DNA of 64,000 nt from Aralia elata (lineage: Eukaryota > Streptophyta > Magnoliopsida > Apiales > Araliaceae), in contig CM068385.1 in assembly GCA_034770075.1 (NCBI GenBank), positions 54,878,746 through 54,942,745 on the forward strand. The letters run 5' to 3'. Shown here in pieces: positions 21,838 through 32,809 of the stretch. Both the position numbers and the translations under genes were made by a program. The notes under the pieces are model-generated. The model was not told where the DNA came from and made no database searches. It saw only the letters and a program-made list of their open reading frames with translations. Position 1 is the stretch's first letter, and each line of letters opens with the position of its first letter.

Positions 21838-23728
21838 TGATGAGTGTATTTTATATACACAAATTAGGTACTTTTAGCCTTAATAATTTGTAATTCTTTA
21901 GCTATTTCGTTTGGTTTTATGTGTTTTCATCTTATTGTTGTGTAATGTACTTTTGTAGTACTTTTATATGTATTTGTGTGCTTTTATGTGTTTTTAGGTA
22001 TTGAAATAAAGGCCCCTTGGACCGTTACGTTTTTGGCTCGAATCTAGCATTTCCGCTGCTTGTTTCTCAATTTGACCCATGATGCAATCCGAACTCTCAA
22101 AACGCAAAGAACGAAAGTTGTAGATTTTGATCTTAGCTTTCCAGAACATCCAGAATCATCCAATTTGAAGTTCGTATGAGAGAGTTATGGTCATTTTACC
22201 ATCGGATTTTGCATGAATTTTACATAGCAGCTGCTTCCAGGCCAATTTGACCCATTCTCCGGCCACTATCTCGTCGAGCTCCAGTTATGGAAGTTGTAGA
22301 GCTACTTCTTACAAAAAATCCATAGCCTCCTTAATCGCCTTAATCCGAGTTCGGACAAAGAAGTTATGGCCATTTTACCAACAGACGTCGAAACTGATTC
22401 GCGCTACAGAACATCGCCGGGGCGAGAGCGTCGCCGGGGCGACGGAATTCAGGCCAAAATCGTCGCCGGGGCGAGAAACGCTTTTGACTCTGCGAAATTT
22501 TTGGTCCAAAACTCGGGAAATGCTAGGGTTTGAGACACCCATCTCTTATAACACCAAAGTGGCGGCTGGAACTTTATTCTAACACATACCCACACATTCT
22601 AACACCTTCTAACACAAAATCTAGAGAGAGGAAGCTACCAAATACATCAAATTAGAGGCCCAAAGTGCTAAAATCAAGCTACATCAAGCAAGGCCAAGGA
22701 GCAAAAACATCAAGGATTGCAAAATCAAGGAGGAGAAGCTAGTGTTCATCATCAACCTATCAAACATCATATGAAAATCTACAAAAGTGGTTCTATCTGT
22801 AGTTTTCTCTTCTATTTTGTAATCCAACATGATGTATAATTTGAATATGATGTTATTTGTAGTTACCATGAACTAGAACTAATTTTCTAAGATTTCAATG
22901 GAACCCAATATGTAGTTTAAATTGAATGCTCTCTCTTTGATTGGTAGTTAGTCATTACATGAATTGGGTATCATAATTTATGCTTTATGGATTAATTGCC
23001 TAGCTAGTAATTACCTTGGGAACTTATATGGAATTGAGAGAGGAAGTATAGGTTGAGACCTTGTTATGATATCATGTGAAAATTAGATATTCCTATGGGT
23101 AATTTATGAAATTAAGTGACGTGTGTTTTATTTATTACCCTTATGAATGGATAATTTGATTGTATTTAGGATAAACATATACCTAAATACCACATGTATC
23201 CATTTGAGAATCATGCTTAATGATTTCCATTGCGAAAGTTGGTAATTGATAGGGTGATTAATGAGATTTGGTGACACGTGTCTTGTTGATTATTCTTGAT
23301 ATTAGTTTCTTGCTAGTGTGTAGAATAGAGATATTTATACACCGCATTGGGAAATACGTATTTGACCATCGAGAGAGGCTTGTATATACTTGTAAATTCT
23401 CGGATAACAATCCTTGTGATTTAACTAGTTGAAAAGAGAGAGTTAGGATATTCAAGTGAAGTGTTGGGGGAAATTGTGATCTTAGACTTGTTAATATTTG
23501 ATTTCATTATCTTAAAGCTTTCCGTAGTTCTTTGATTATTTGTTATCTTCATTAATGCAAAACAACAAAAACAATTATCGTTTGTTTAAATAAGATTGAG
23601 ATGATAAAAGGTTAATACTTAGAAAAGACTAGTAATAATTCCTCGTGGGATCGATACTCTACTTACTCTTTATTACTTGTTGACCGCGTATACTTGCGCG
23701 TAATTGTCGTTATATTAATCGGACAACA
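21838..23728 (+). mobile_element. Athila-type solo LTR with TSD TCAAC
   Basis: Begins TGATGAGTGTATTTTATATA and ends GGACAACA, flanked by TCAAC at 21833-21837 and 23729-23733. Near the end it has the Athila LTR signature (GATACTCTACTT, ACTTGTTGACCGCGTATACT). Its 1891 bp differ from Athila-1, so it is another family. It contains GTCGCCGGGGCGAC-type motifs at 22413-22475. Confidence 0.9.
22413..22475. repeat. Three GC hairpin motifs in Athila-type solo LTR
   Basis: ATCGCCGGGGCGAG (22413), the perfectly symmetric GTCGCCGGGGCGAC (22430-22443) and GTCGCCGGGGCGAG (22462). Confidence 0.9.
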
Positions 23729-23733
23729 TCAAC

Positions 23734-26125
23734 CAGCACCCCAACTCGCGCATCACGTGGCCAACTTTAAGGATTTCAAGCTAGTTGGACCACCCAAGTT
23801 CAAGGGAACTCTCGACCCAATAGAAGCACAAACTTGGGTTGAAGAGATGGAGAAAGTCTTTGAGGTCGCACAAGTGGCCGAGGAGCAGAAGACTGGATTC
23901 GCCACCTTCATAATGAAGGGCGAAGCTAACTATTGGTGGAAAGCCAATAAGGGGCAAGCCGGCGAGGGAGTTATCCCTTGGGACAAGTTCAAAGAGCTAT
24001 TCTTTGAGAATTACTTCTCGAAGAATACACAACAGGAAATGGAGGTTAAGTTCTTGGAATTGAAACAGGGTGGTATGACAGTCGTGCAGTACGCGGTGAA
24101 ATTTAACGAATTAGCCTGATTCGCTCCATATTAGGTGGACACGGAGGCGAGGAAGGCAAGAAGGTTTGAGTTAGGATTGAAGTCGTGGGTGCAGAAAATC
24201 GTCGTTGTATTGAAGATTAAGGGCTTCTCTGAATTGTTGGAAAGGGCTATCATTGCGGAGGGAGGCAATGAAGCTATAGCACGATTTAAACAAGAAAGAA
24301 AAACCGGTCAGAAAGGACCGAAAGGGGGAAGCAGCGGAGGCAGCAACCCCCATAAGCATAAATGGATGGAGAGCCAATCCTCCGGAGGCAACAAGTCTGT
24401 GGGAGAAGCCAAGTCAAGTGGGAAGTGCAGCAGCTGCGGAAAGAACCGCTCAGGAGAGTGTACGAAAGGAAGAAGCGTTTGTTATCGTTACGGACAACCG
24501 GGGCACCTGGCTCCTTAGTGTCCGAATAGGCAGAAAGGAGGGTGTTTCTCGTGTGGAGCCCCAGACCATCAGATCAAAGACTGCCCGAAGAGAAATGGGG
24601 ATGCAGCTAACAGCAACCGTAACAGTAATAACAACAATAACAACAATAGGCTGAGCTTCGGAGGGCTAGCCACTCAGGCCAACAGACCAACGGCACGCAC
24701 GTTTAACATGACCGTCAAGGATGCGGTAGAGTCCAAGGACGTAGTGTCAGATATCATCTCAATCAATGATATAAATGCATATGTGTTATTTGATTCGGGT
24801 GCTACATGCTTTTTCATTTCTGAAGAATTTGCTAGAAGGTTAGACTTACCTCGTGAAAGGTTAGAGCACCCTATGAACATAGAAGTAGCAAACAAAGAAA
24901 TTATTTCCGTAGAATGCATTCATAGGAATTATTGTGTCAATTTGCGAGGATTTGAGCTCAGCTTGCACTTGATGCCAATTTGTTTAGGGGAGTTTGACGT
25001 AATCCTTGGGATGGATTGGTTATCAAGTCATGGAGCAGTCATCAACTGTAAGAAGAAGTGTGTACACCTGCAGACTCCAGATAAGTCGAAGGTGGTATAC
25101 TATGGTAGTAAATCGCCAGGACAATCTTGTTGTCTGACGATGATGCAAGCAAAGAAGTTGCTTAGGAAAGGTTGCATAGGTTATTTGGCTCATGTAGTTG
25201 ATACTCGTCGAGTCACGGATGAACTGAGTCAGATACCTGTCGTAAGGGAGTTCACTGATGTCTTCCCAGACGAAATTCCCAAACTACTGCCAGATAGGGA
25301 GATATAACTTGTGATTAACTTAGTACCCGGGACGACACCGATATCCAAGGCGCCATACCGAATGGCACCAGTAGAGATGAAAGAATTAATGGTTCAACTA
25401 CAAGAATTACTAGATAAGGGTTACATCAGACCAAGCGTGTCCCCATGGGGAGCGCCAGTGCTATTTCTAAAGAAGAAGGATGGTTCGACGAGGCTTTGTA
25501 TAGACCATCGTGAGTTGAACAAAGTTATGGTTAAGAATAGGTATCCCTTGCTCAGGATTGACGATCTGTTTGATTAACTTAGGGGAGCGAAATACTTTTC
25601 AAAGATCAATTTAAGGATGGGTTATCATCAATTGAAGGTGAGATAGGAAGATATTTCGAAGACGGCATTTAGGACTCGTTATGGGCATTTCGAGTTTCTG
25701 GTAATGTCATTTGGATTAACGAATGCACCAGCGACATTCATAGATATGATGAATAGAGTGTTCAAGCAGTACTTGGACAAGTTCGTAGTCGTATTTATCG
25801 ATGATATCTTGGTGTATTCGGAGTCAGAGGAGGAGCACGCTAAACATTTAAGGAGTGTATTAGAAGCTCTCAAAAGAGAAAAACTATACGCGAAGTTTTC
25901 TAAGTGTGAGTTTTGGTTACAGAGGGCGCAGTTTCTAGGACACGTCATTGACAAAGATGGTGTTTCGGTGGACCCAGCAAAAGTAGAAGTCGTTATCAAT
26001 TGGGAGCAGCCGAATACGCCTACAAAGATCAGGAGTTTCCTAGGGTTAGCGGGATACTATCGGAGATTCATCTAGGATTTTTTAAAGATAGCGTCGTCGT
26101 TGACCAATCTCACCAGGAAAGTAGT
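23734..26125 (+). pseudogene. gag-pol: Element D Gag-Pol remnant (Gag, PR, RT)
   Basis: One frame with many in-frame stops (24117, ~24132, 24516, 25305, 25575, ~25644, 26073). Order: Gag core (Trp-Trp-Lys-Ala-Asn, 'YFSKNTQQEMEVKFLELKQG'), zinc knuckles at ~24480-24590 (the first has lost a Cys), protease with Asp-Ser-Gly-Ala-Thr near 24795-24810, RT with '[12 protein letters not shown]' and the catalytic Phe-Ile-Asp-Asp near 25798. It ends after the RT thumb ('[12 protein letters not shown]') where E2 inserted at 26126. RNase H, integrase and 3' LTR are missing. The sequence is clearly the family of B1 and B2. Confidence 0.88.
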
Positions 26126-28140
26126 TGTAGACACCCAAATTTTGCACTGCGTATACTAACCCTGGCAGGAGGGCAGAATCGTCCATTGAACCGGCTTACG
26201 AGAACGAAGGATGGGCGCAAGTGCGAACACTCGACGCCACCGCGACGATTTGCAAATCAAAACTGACGGGACAACAAGGCCGTCCGAAATGAGCATTCCC
26301 GAAGGATGTGACACGTCTCCCAGTAATTCCTGGACTGCAAAATACAAGCCTGTCGGCGAAAACTGATGTCACGTCACGAGAATCGAGGTGCGGCTCGAAA
26401 ATCGAGAAAATAAGCCCACCCAGCCGCGGATTGATCTGCGGCCAGTGATTAAAATAATTGAAGTGCGCGGCGGGCGGCTGAGCGGCTGAAGTGCGCGGCG
26501 GGCGCGGGGAAACCAAGGCCAGCCGCAGATCAATCTGTGGCCAGCCTATTTCAGGTCATTTCTTCATTGCATACAGGAGAGTTGGCAGCGGCGGAAGAAT
26601 TGGGGGAGAGGAGAAAAGAATAGGCAGCAGCAGCTCGGAAAAAGAGGAAGAAATAGCAAGAATTTGCAAGAAAATAGAGAGAAAAGAGAGAAAAAAAAGT
26701 GAGAAATTATATCTTTTGTGTAAGATTATATATCTTATATCTTCTATTCTAATCAATATACAAATTCATACATATTGTGAGAATTATTTGCAAGGTGAAA
26801 AGACCATTTCTATAGCAATTTTTGTATATCATTTTGTTAATCTTCTTGTCAATTGGGTTATGAGAAATGTAGTTTTTCTTGTATATTGTTGTGGATCCAT
26901 GGATTGAGGACTATTAGTGAGGGTTCCAAATGGAACGAAATTCTTCCTAATGGCCCGATGATATCCATTTGATGATTTTTAGCTCGTTATAGTAATGTAG
27001 CAATTTTGGGTGTGAGCCTAGGAACGCGACCCCGTGGTCCAAATCCGATGATGGACAATTTTGGATGTATGTAATAGGGCCAATGTACCCTTTATTGTAA
27101 ATATGTAATTGTCGGGTCTTAAAGCGATATCAAGTCGAAAATCGGGTTTAAGGCCCCGTAATAGTGAAGTATGTGATTGTGGGCGTTGGGGTTATTCAGA
27201 TGGCTTACATGCCCATGAATATCCCCCACGCATTTTAATGTTTGGTTTGATTTGTGACACAAAAATTGATTTCAAGTTAAACGATGAAGATTTCTATAAA
27301 ATCAATCAAAGTAGGTTATTAGCACCACGAGGCTAAAATTTGGAAATGCTAATGAATGTCGATTCCTATTTAACGAGAAGGCTAAAGGAAAAATCGTTTT
27401 CAAACATCATAAAAATGATTTTATAAAAATAAGTAACGTTTTATTAAATCTTTGTGCATAGGGTTAAACAGATCCTAGAAGTTGCCCATCATGCTATTTA
27501 CGAAAGCAACGTATAGATCTCGATTCCTATTTTAACGAAGGTTTAGAAAACTCTTGTTTTTGCCAAAACGACACCTAATGAAAATCTCATAAGTTTTTGA
27601 CAATTAAAATCAAACCTTTCTCATAAAGCTTCCTCGGATAAGCCGAATGACATTCTAAAGCATTCTCAAAAGAAAGCACGACTTTTCATGAAAACCCAAA
27701 TGGTTTCTTCATGCAAACTCGCCACGACATTCACCTAGGCACACACACACACACGCGCACATACACACACACATTCAAGAATTAAAGGATAGGAAAAGCA
27801 TCAAGATTGCGGTAACCATGTTTCACGGAAATCGAGGGGTGCCTAACACCTTCTCCTCGCTTAAGCAAGCCCCCGAACTCTATGAATCTCGGTTCGCAGA
27901 CCAATTAATTCGGAGTCACACATGAGCCAGCGATTTACGAAAAATGAAACTCGGATGAGTTGGTACATCCATTTCAAATATACCAACTGGCGACTCTAGT
28001 CAATTGGCTCATCATAAAAAACGATCTTTCAAAACCCCGTCGACATTAATGCCGACCTTTTCCAAAAAATCATCTAATAAAAAGGCAAAAATTGGAAAGG
28101 GTAATAACCACCAAAGAGGTGATTCCTCCCGGCGTCGACA
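26126..28140 (+). mobile_element. 5' LTR of Tat-type element E2
   Basis: A 2015-bp homologue of E1, same termini (TGTAGACACCC...GGCGTCGACA). The left flank GTAGT would be the TSD, but no right end exists. It contains GC palindromes near 26420-26545, a duplicated GGCTGAAGTGCGCGGCGGGC block (~26452-26505), and a (CA)n tract near 27740. It interrupts D pol after the RT. Confidence 0.88.
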
Positions 28141-28142
28141 GC

Positions 28143-28161
28143 TGGCGACTCTGCTGGGGAC
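28143..28161 (+). other. PBS of E2, Tat type
   Basis: TGGCGACTCTGCTGGGGAC begins two bases after the LTR end and resembles the Tat/Ogre group PBS. Confidence 0.8.
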
Positions 28162-29014
28162 ACTAGAGGGCTTAAGCCGCGTTCAAGTCTTGATGCTGTC
28201 CTATCCTTTAAAATTCATGAATGTGTGTGTGCGTGCGATATTTTGACCTGTTGTTTTGTGAATGTGTTTTACCAATAAATGAATGGTTGAATGGAATTAT
28301 TTTACCTTAAAGTAATCATTTGCATACGGTGAGGACGATGAATGTGAATGTATGTTGAGAGTGTACCTCCTCTTGAGGCGAACCCGTCGGTTGCTTATTA
28401 CTGGACTCGAAGGGGCTGCTCCCCGGAGATGGCTCAGGAAATGCACCACCCAAATCCGCTCCAATCGAAAGGATTCAGACGAGTAGATTGCGAAGATTTG
28501 GGGACCTTCATGCCGAAAAGCTCGCGAGAGTAACCCTAAGGTAGGTCAGCCTCTGATAAACCTAACGAAAGGGAAGCTTCTTCATGCCCTTTTATCGTTC
28601 AATCAAATAAATAAATGTCATGTAAATGTCATACAACTGTCATACCGGCATCATCGTAATAAATATGTCCTATATCATGTGATTACATCACCTACACATA
28701 TAAAGAGAATACTGACATGGTTTTGCAGGACTGCCACGTACCAAGGTTTTCTAAAACTTCTAAATACTATCCTGTCATCAAACAGTGACCTTGTTTTGCA
28801 GGATAAGATTAGAGAACTGTGAAAGCGTGGCATAACGATCACAAAGAACCCGGAGTAGGGGCATATTCGACCACCAAAAAAAATAAAAAAAATAAAAAAA
28901 ATAATAATAATAATAATCATGCATCAGTGTTGACATGCATCTGCCAACTTGTAACTGGCACAGTACTAAACTACGGCCTTTGTTTGTTTTGCTAGATTGC
29001 ACCTACGACCCAAC
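28162..29014 (+). other. E2 leader region
   Basis: No convincing gene. There is a short open stretch at 28348-28533 and a simple A-rich repeat (A7T then AAT units) at ~28874-28918. The 39-bp direct repeat copy 1 (28833-28871) lies just before it. Confidence 0.55.
28833..28871 (+). repeat. 39-bp direct repeat, copy 1, in E2
   Basis: Starts TAACGATCACAAAGAACCCG and ends ATTCGAC; copy 2 at 29913-29951 differs at one base. The pair brackets the misplaced RNase H-integrase block. Confidence 0.9.
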
Positions 29015-29500
29015 TAAGAGGCCGTAAAGTCCATACTCCATCCATCCAAATGGCAGAGGCCGATAGCCATAAAATTACAGTTCTGCCACTCCAGCAATAC
29101 GCCCGAATGCGAGGGATTCATCCTAGAACTGAGATTAGCCTTGGGAATGGGAATCAAAAAGATGATAGTAGTTGGAGACTCGAATAGGTCATCCGGCAGG
29201 CCATGGGAATATACAACACCAAAGGGCATAAATGGGACCTAGCTACGGGACTGCTGAGATATCTGGAAGCCGAAGAAGCCCACAGACAAATGAACGAAGT
29301 ACATGGCGATGTGTGCGGAGCCCATATGAGCAGAACATTTTTGGCAAAGAAAATCATGTGAACGGGTCACTACTGGCTAGCCATAAAAACTGACTGCGAT
29401 ACGCATGTCAGGAAATGCCATCAATGCCAGGTCCATGCCAATGCGATCCATGCACCTCCTAATGAGCTCCATTGCTTGACCTCACCGTGGCCAGTTGGAC
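29015..29500 (+). pseudogene. pol: E2 second RNase H and integrase zinc-finger remnant
   Basis: In shifting frames with stops. A segment reading Glu-Cys-Glu-Gly-Phe-Ile-Leu-Glu-Leu then 'MGIKKMIVVGDS' matches the additional RNase H of Tat elements. It is followed by an integrase zinc finger: His, then Cys-Gly-Ala-His-Met, then Arg-Lys-Cys-His-Gln-Cys-Gln, and the 'HAPPNELH' stretch typical of Tat integrases. It lies upstream of RT-proximal sequence (29700-30170), reversed from the normal pol order. Confidence 0.75.
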
Positions 29501-29699
29501 CGTGCAGCAGGTGATATCCAGGAAGGGGTAAATCCAGGAGTGTGGCAGTGAATCCCGGCCAGTAGAAGATCAATGGGTTTTAAAATTCTGAGTTTTATTT
29601 CAAATCCCTGCACGCTCATGTCATTTTGTCATGTTATCCAAAAGGAAGATCATGTGCTGAAATGTTTTATATATATGACAAGCATTTTTGTTTTATGTT

Positions 29700-30170
29700 A
29701 GGTACCCCGATTTGAGGCATTCTAGCTTGACAAGCGATAGGCCAAATTTGAAGGAGGATCACAATTTTGGTATAGAGCTAGATTTCGATTTGATGGGGAT
29801 TGAGCACGACGAGACAGATATCGACAATACGCCTGACGAGATCAAATGAGGGGTCGAAGATAAACCCAAACCCAACTTAGACCAAACCAGCGCCATCAAA
29901 CATCAGAACCCCTAACGATCACAAAGAACCCGGAGTAGGGGCAAATTCGACATTAAAAAAAAAATAGCCGAGTTGTTGAGCCTGTATGGAGATATGTTCG
30001 CTTGGTCCCGTGGCGACGTGATTGGATTGTCCACAGACGTTATAGGACATCGACTGCCCATCAAGGAGGGTTCCGACCAATTAAGCAAAAGTTGAGAACG
30101 TGGAAACTTGATTGGAGGTTGAAAATAAAGGACGAGATTGTCAAGCGGTTTAAAGCAGGAATCATCACGG
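29700..30170 (+). pseudogene. pol: E2 pre-RT linker and start of reverse transcriptase
   Basis: 'KPKPNLDQT' near 29860 and, after the 39-bp repeat copy 2, 'LLSLYGDMFAWSRGDV' and 'GHRLPIKEG' (29965-30065) correspond to the Tat PR-RT linker and RT N-terminus. Coding similarity stops abruptly at ~30170, where family-A LTR sequence begins. Confidence 0.75.
29913..29951 (+). repeat. 39-bp direct repeat, copy 2, in E2
   Basis: Second copy, 1080 bp downstream of the first, inside the pre-RT linker. Confidence 0.9.
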
Positions 30171-30463
30171 TGTCAAACAAAATTATTTTGGTAAGACTTC
30201 CAAAATTGAGATGAATTACCCTTTTGAGGGTCATTACCCCTTTGAGGGTCATATATATGTCTAGTAAATCTCGAGATAACGTGCAGTGGGCATGAGTAGG
30301 ATGATATGCATACACCTAGGATATTGAGGAAGGCTGATCCCCTTCAAAATATCCAAACCAAACATATTTCTAAGTCTTTATGGCAGACAGAAATGGTTGA
30401 TACGAAGCAATAGAAGATATCAACCCTCAGTTTTCTGGTTGATACGAATCAATAGAGGATATT
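30171..30463 (+). mobile_element. Family-A LTR, plus copy, middle part
   Basis: Resumes at TGTCAAAC and aligns with the reverse complement of ~36420-36709. Relative to the minus copy about 330-380 bp of LTR are missing between 3070 and 30171. It includes two copies of a ~38-bp repeat with GATACGAATCAATAGAGGAT, the second cut by the next insertion. Confidence 0.8.
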
Positions 30464-32262
30464 TGTTAGGTTTGTATATAACGCAAGCATGCAATCAAAT
30501 TACATAAATAAAGCGAAAGCGCGATAAAATTAGATTTTAAATTTTTTTACAAACCATCACCATGATCTTTCTTTATGCACAATTATTAATTAAACGAAAG
30601 AGATGGAGAATAAGAATTATATCCTTGTAGAATTCTAGCTTCCTCAAGTACAAGTTCACCTCCAATTCCTTCGCGTTCTCCTTGAATTCCACCGATTAAA
30701 TTCCTTCCTTTGATCAACGTTAGCCACCCAAGTGTTTGGCTCCTAGAGGTGATCCACCAAGGAATAATATTTATTCAAGAAGATGGGTTTTGGTAAAACC
30801 CTAGTTTCTATCTCTATAGAAATTATAAGTACTCTCCACAATTCTTATGCAAGAGTGTGTAACCCTAATCTATGATAAGACTTCTCTTATTTATATATGT
30901 AGGAAAACCCTCCCCTAAACTATTTAGGATTAGGATTTCTATTCTAATTAAACTCCTTTAATTAAATTAAACTCCTAATCTAATTAGGAATTCATGAGAG
31001 AGTACTTCTATTAATTAATTCTCAATCCCTATTAGAAATTAAATAATAGTAATAGTAATAATAATAATAAAACTGCTCTTATTAATTTATATTTAATATT
31101 TCTAAAATATTAAATAATAAATATTAGGCTATTTAATTTATTCTATCTCCATAGATTAAATTAAATACACTTAATTTATTATTACAATTATGACATTTAC
31201 TTCTTAAACAAATATTTTTCTTTTGCGGTGTGACCCTTTAGGTTCTCCATAGTAAACCGGTTGTGAATAAATCAATTAGAACAATTCTAATCATATTTAA
31301 ATAAATAAATTAAATTATTTAATTTATTTAATTAAATAATATTTATTCTACAATAAGGGTAAGCACCCTTAGCGATCAACGACTTTCCAGATAATATAGA
31401 TTTCAACATTAATCACAAAAGAACCTTTCAGTGAATAGTTACCGCATAATTTAATCCTTCTACCATACAATGTTCCAATTAAATATAAGACATGAATTTA
31501 CTGTCAAGTCTTATTTTATTTAATTATATGTATTTCAATTCCCAGATTCACAACTCTAAATAATGCAAATTAAAATCTCCTTTCTAATTCCATTTTGCCT
31601 TAGCCAAGGACTACTAAATTGTCATTTATCGAATCACACAGGACATTCACATATTTTACTAGACGTGGCAGATTCTTTGTTGATCATTCACCTATCTCCA
31701 TGTATAACTTATTATACCCAATCATAATCTTTGATATACCCTAAAGGTTTTAAGGGACATGTCAAAGTGTACCTCATCATACACAAGATACTATGATGAT
31801 CTCAAGTCCAAGGATCACTTATACTACTATCACTAGAGAAATTCCTATTGACAAGCGAGTAAAACTCCATTAGGTATTCCTTAGCGAGCCAAGTTCAGTG
31901 GACTTATTCTCCAATAAGCACCTAAATACTTGCTTTAGTGTCTCCACACAAATGATTATGAGATCAATCATCCTCTTCCTAAGAGCGAACAACGTATGTA
32001 CTAATCTATCCGGATTCACTAATCCCCTTTTAGTAATCCAACGATTAGGAACGATTTCAGTTTGTGAGCTATCTAGAATTTAGATATCATTAGCATGATC
32101 ACTATCATGATTCTAAAAGCATTGTTCAAAACTATGAGTTTATCACATTTAATATAACAGCACAATGCAGATAAAGTAAAATGCCTTTAATAACCGAATA
32201 AGATTACAAAGTATATGCTACATCATATCAAATATGATTGGCTTGTGTGCATACTACTTTCA
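30464..32262 (-). mobile_element. Solo LTR of unassigned family
   Basis: A 1799-bp segment TGTTAGG...ACTTTCA inserted in LTR-A, flanked by ATATT (30459-30463) and ATATC (32263-32267; one mismatch). No coding domains or PBS. A TATA-like ACATATATAAATAAG lies on the minus strand at ~30886-30900, so minus orientation is assumed. It resembles no other LTR in the window and may be Ty1/copia; lineage uncertain. Confidence 0.65.
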
Positions 32263-32748
32263 ATATCAACCCTCAGTTAGGCAAAATCGTGAATTCTATT
32301 CCTTCAACTCAAAACTCATTGTGTTTATATTTCTAAACTTGCTGAGCTATTTTATGCTCATTCTTGCAAATAATTTCTATTTGCGGCTAAGGAAGTATTA
32401 TTATAGGAGTGTGACGGTAAAAGAGAAAGTTAAATAAGAGTAGTTAGGTCAAGAAAGATATAATTATTGTTGTCTTCTTTTGATGTAATAGGAATGAGAA
32501 TGTATTGTGTACTTTATGTTTAAGTTCGTAGATGTTGAAGTCATTTAACTATGTTGTAGGACTTATTTGTAATAAGAACAAGTTATCTGGGAATGTTGTA
32601 TCAATGAACAAATGATATTGTAAATATTATCACTTTTCTGTATTATACTCTGATTATTAGAAGTTAAAATATCTATAGTAGTATGTAAAGGTTGTACAAG
32701 TCAGCACGAAGTCCGACCAAGCAAGCAGGTGGATTTCGGGGCGTGACA
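32263..32748 (+). mobile_element. Family-A LTR, plus copy, inner end
   Basis: Aligns with the reverse complement of 35772-36418, although ~160 bp present in the minus copy around 35970-36130 appear to be missing here. It ends GGATTTCGGGGCGTGACA at 32748. Confidence 0.82.
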
Positions 32749-32809
32749 TTATGGTATTAAAGCTGTAAATTATAGCTCTAAGATAGGAAGTGCCTTAGGA
32801 TAGAGTTTG
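32749..32809 (+). other. Central spacer of inverted LTR-A element, left part
   Basis: TTATGGTATTAAAGC directly after the LTR end resembles a decayed PBS (TGGTATCAGAGC). The spacer continues at 35671-35771, where only AT-rich sequence is seen. Total ~162 bp without the solo LTR. GTTTG at 32805-32809 is that solo LTR's TSD. Confidence 0.65.

Noticed and set aside
26491..26907. 138-residue ORF in E2 LTR
   Set aside because: LTR sequence; the E1 homologue does not keep the frame.
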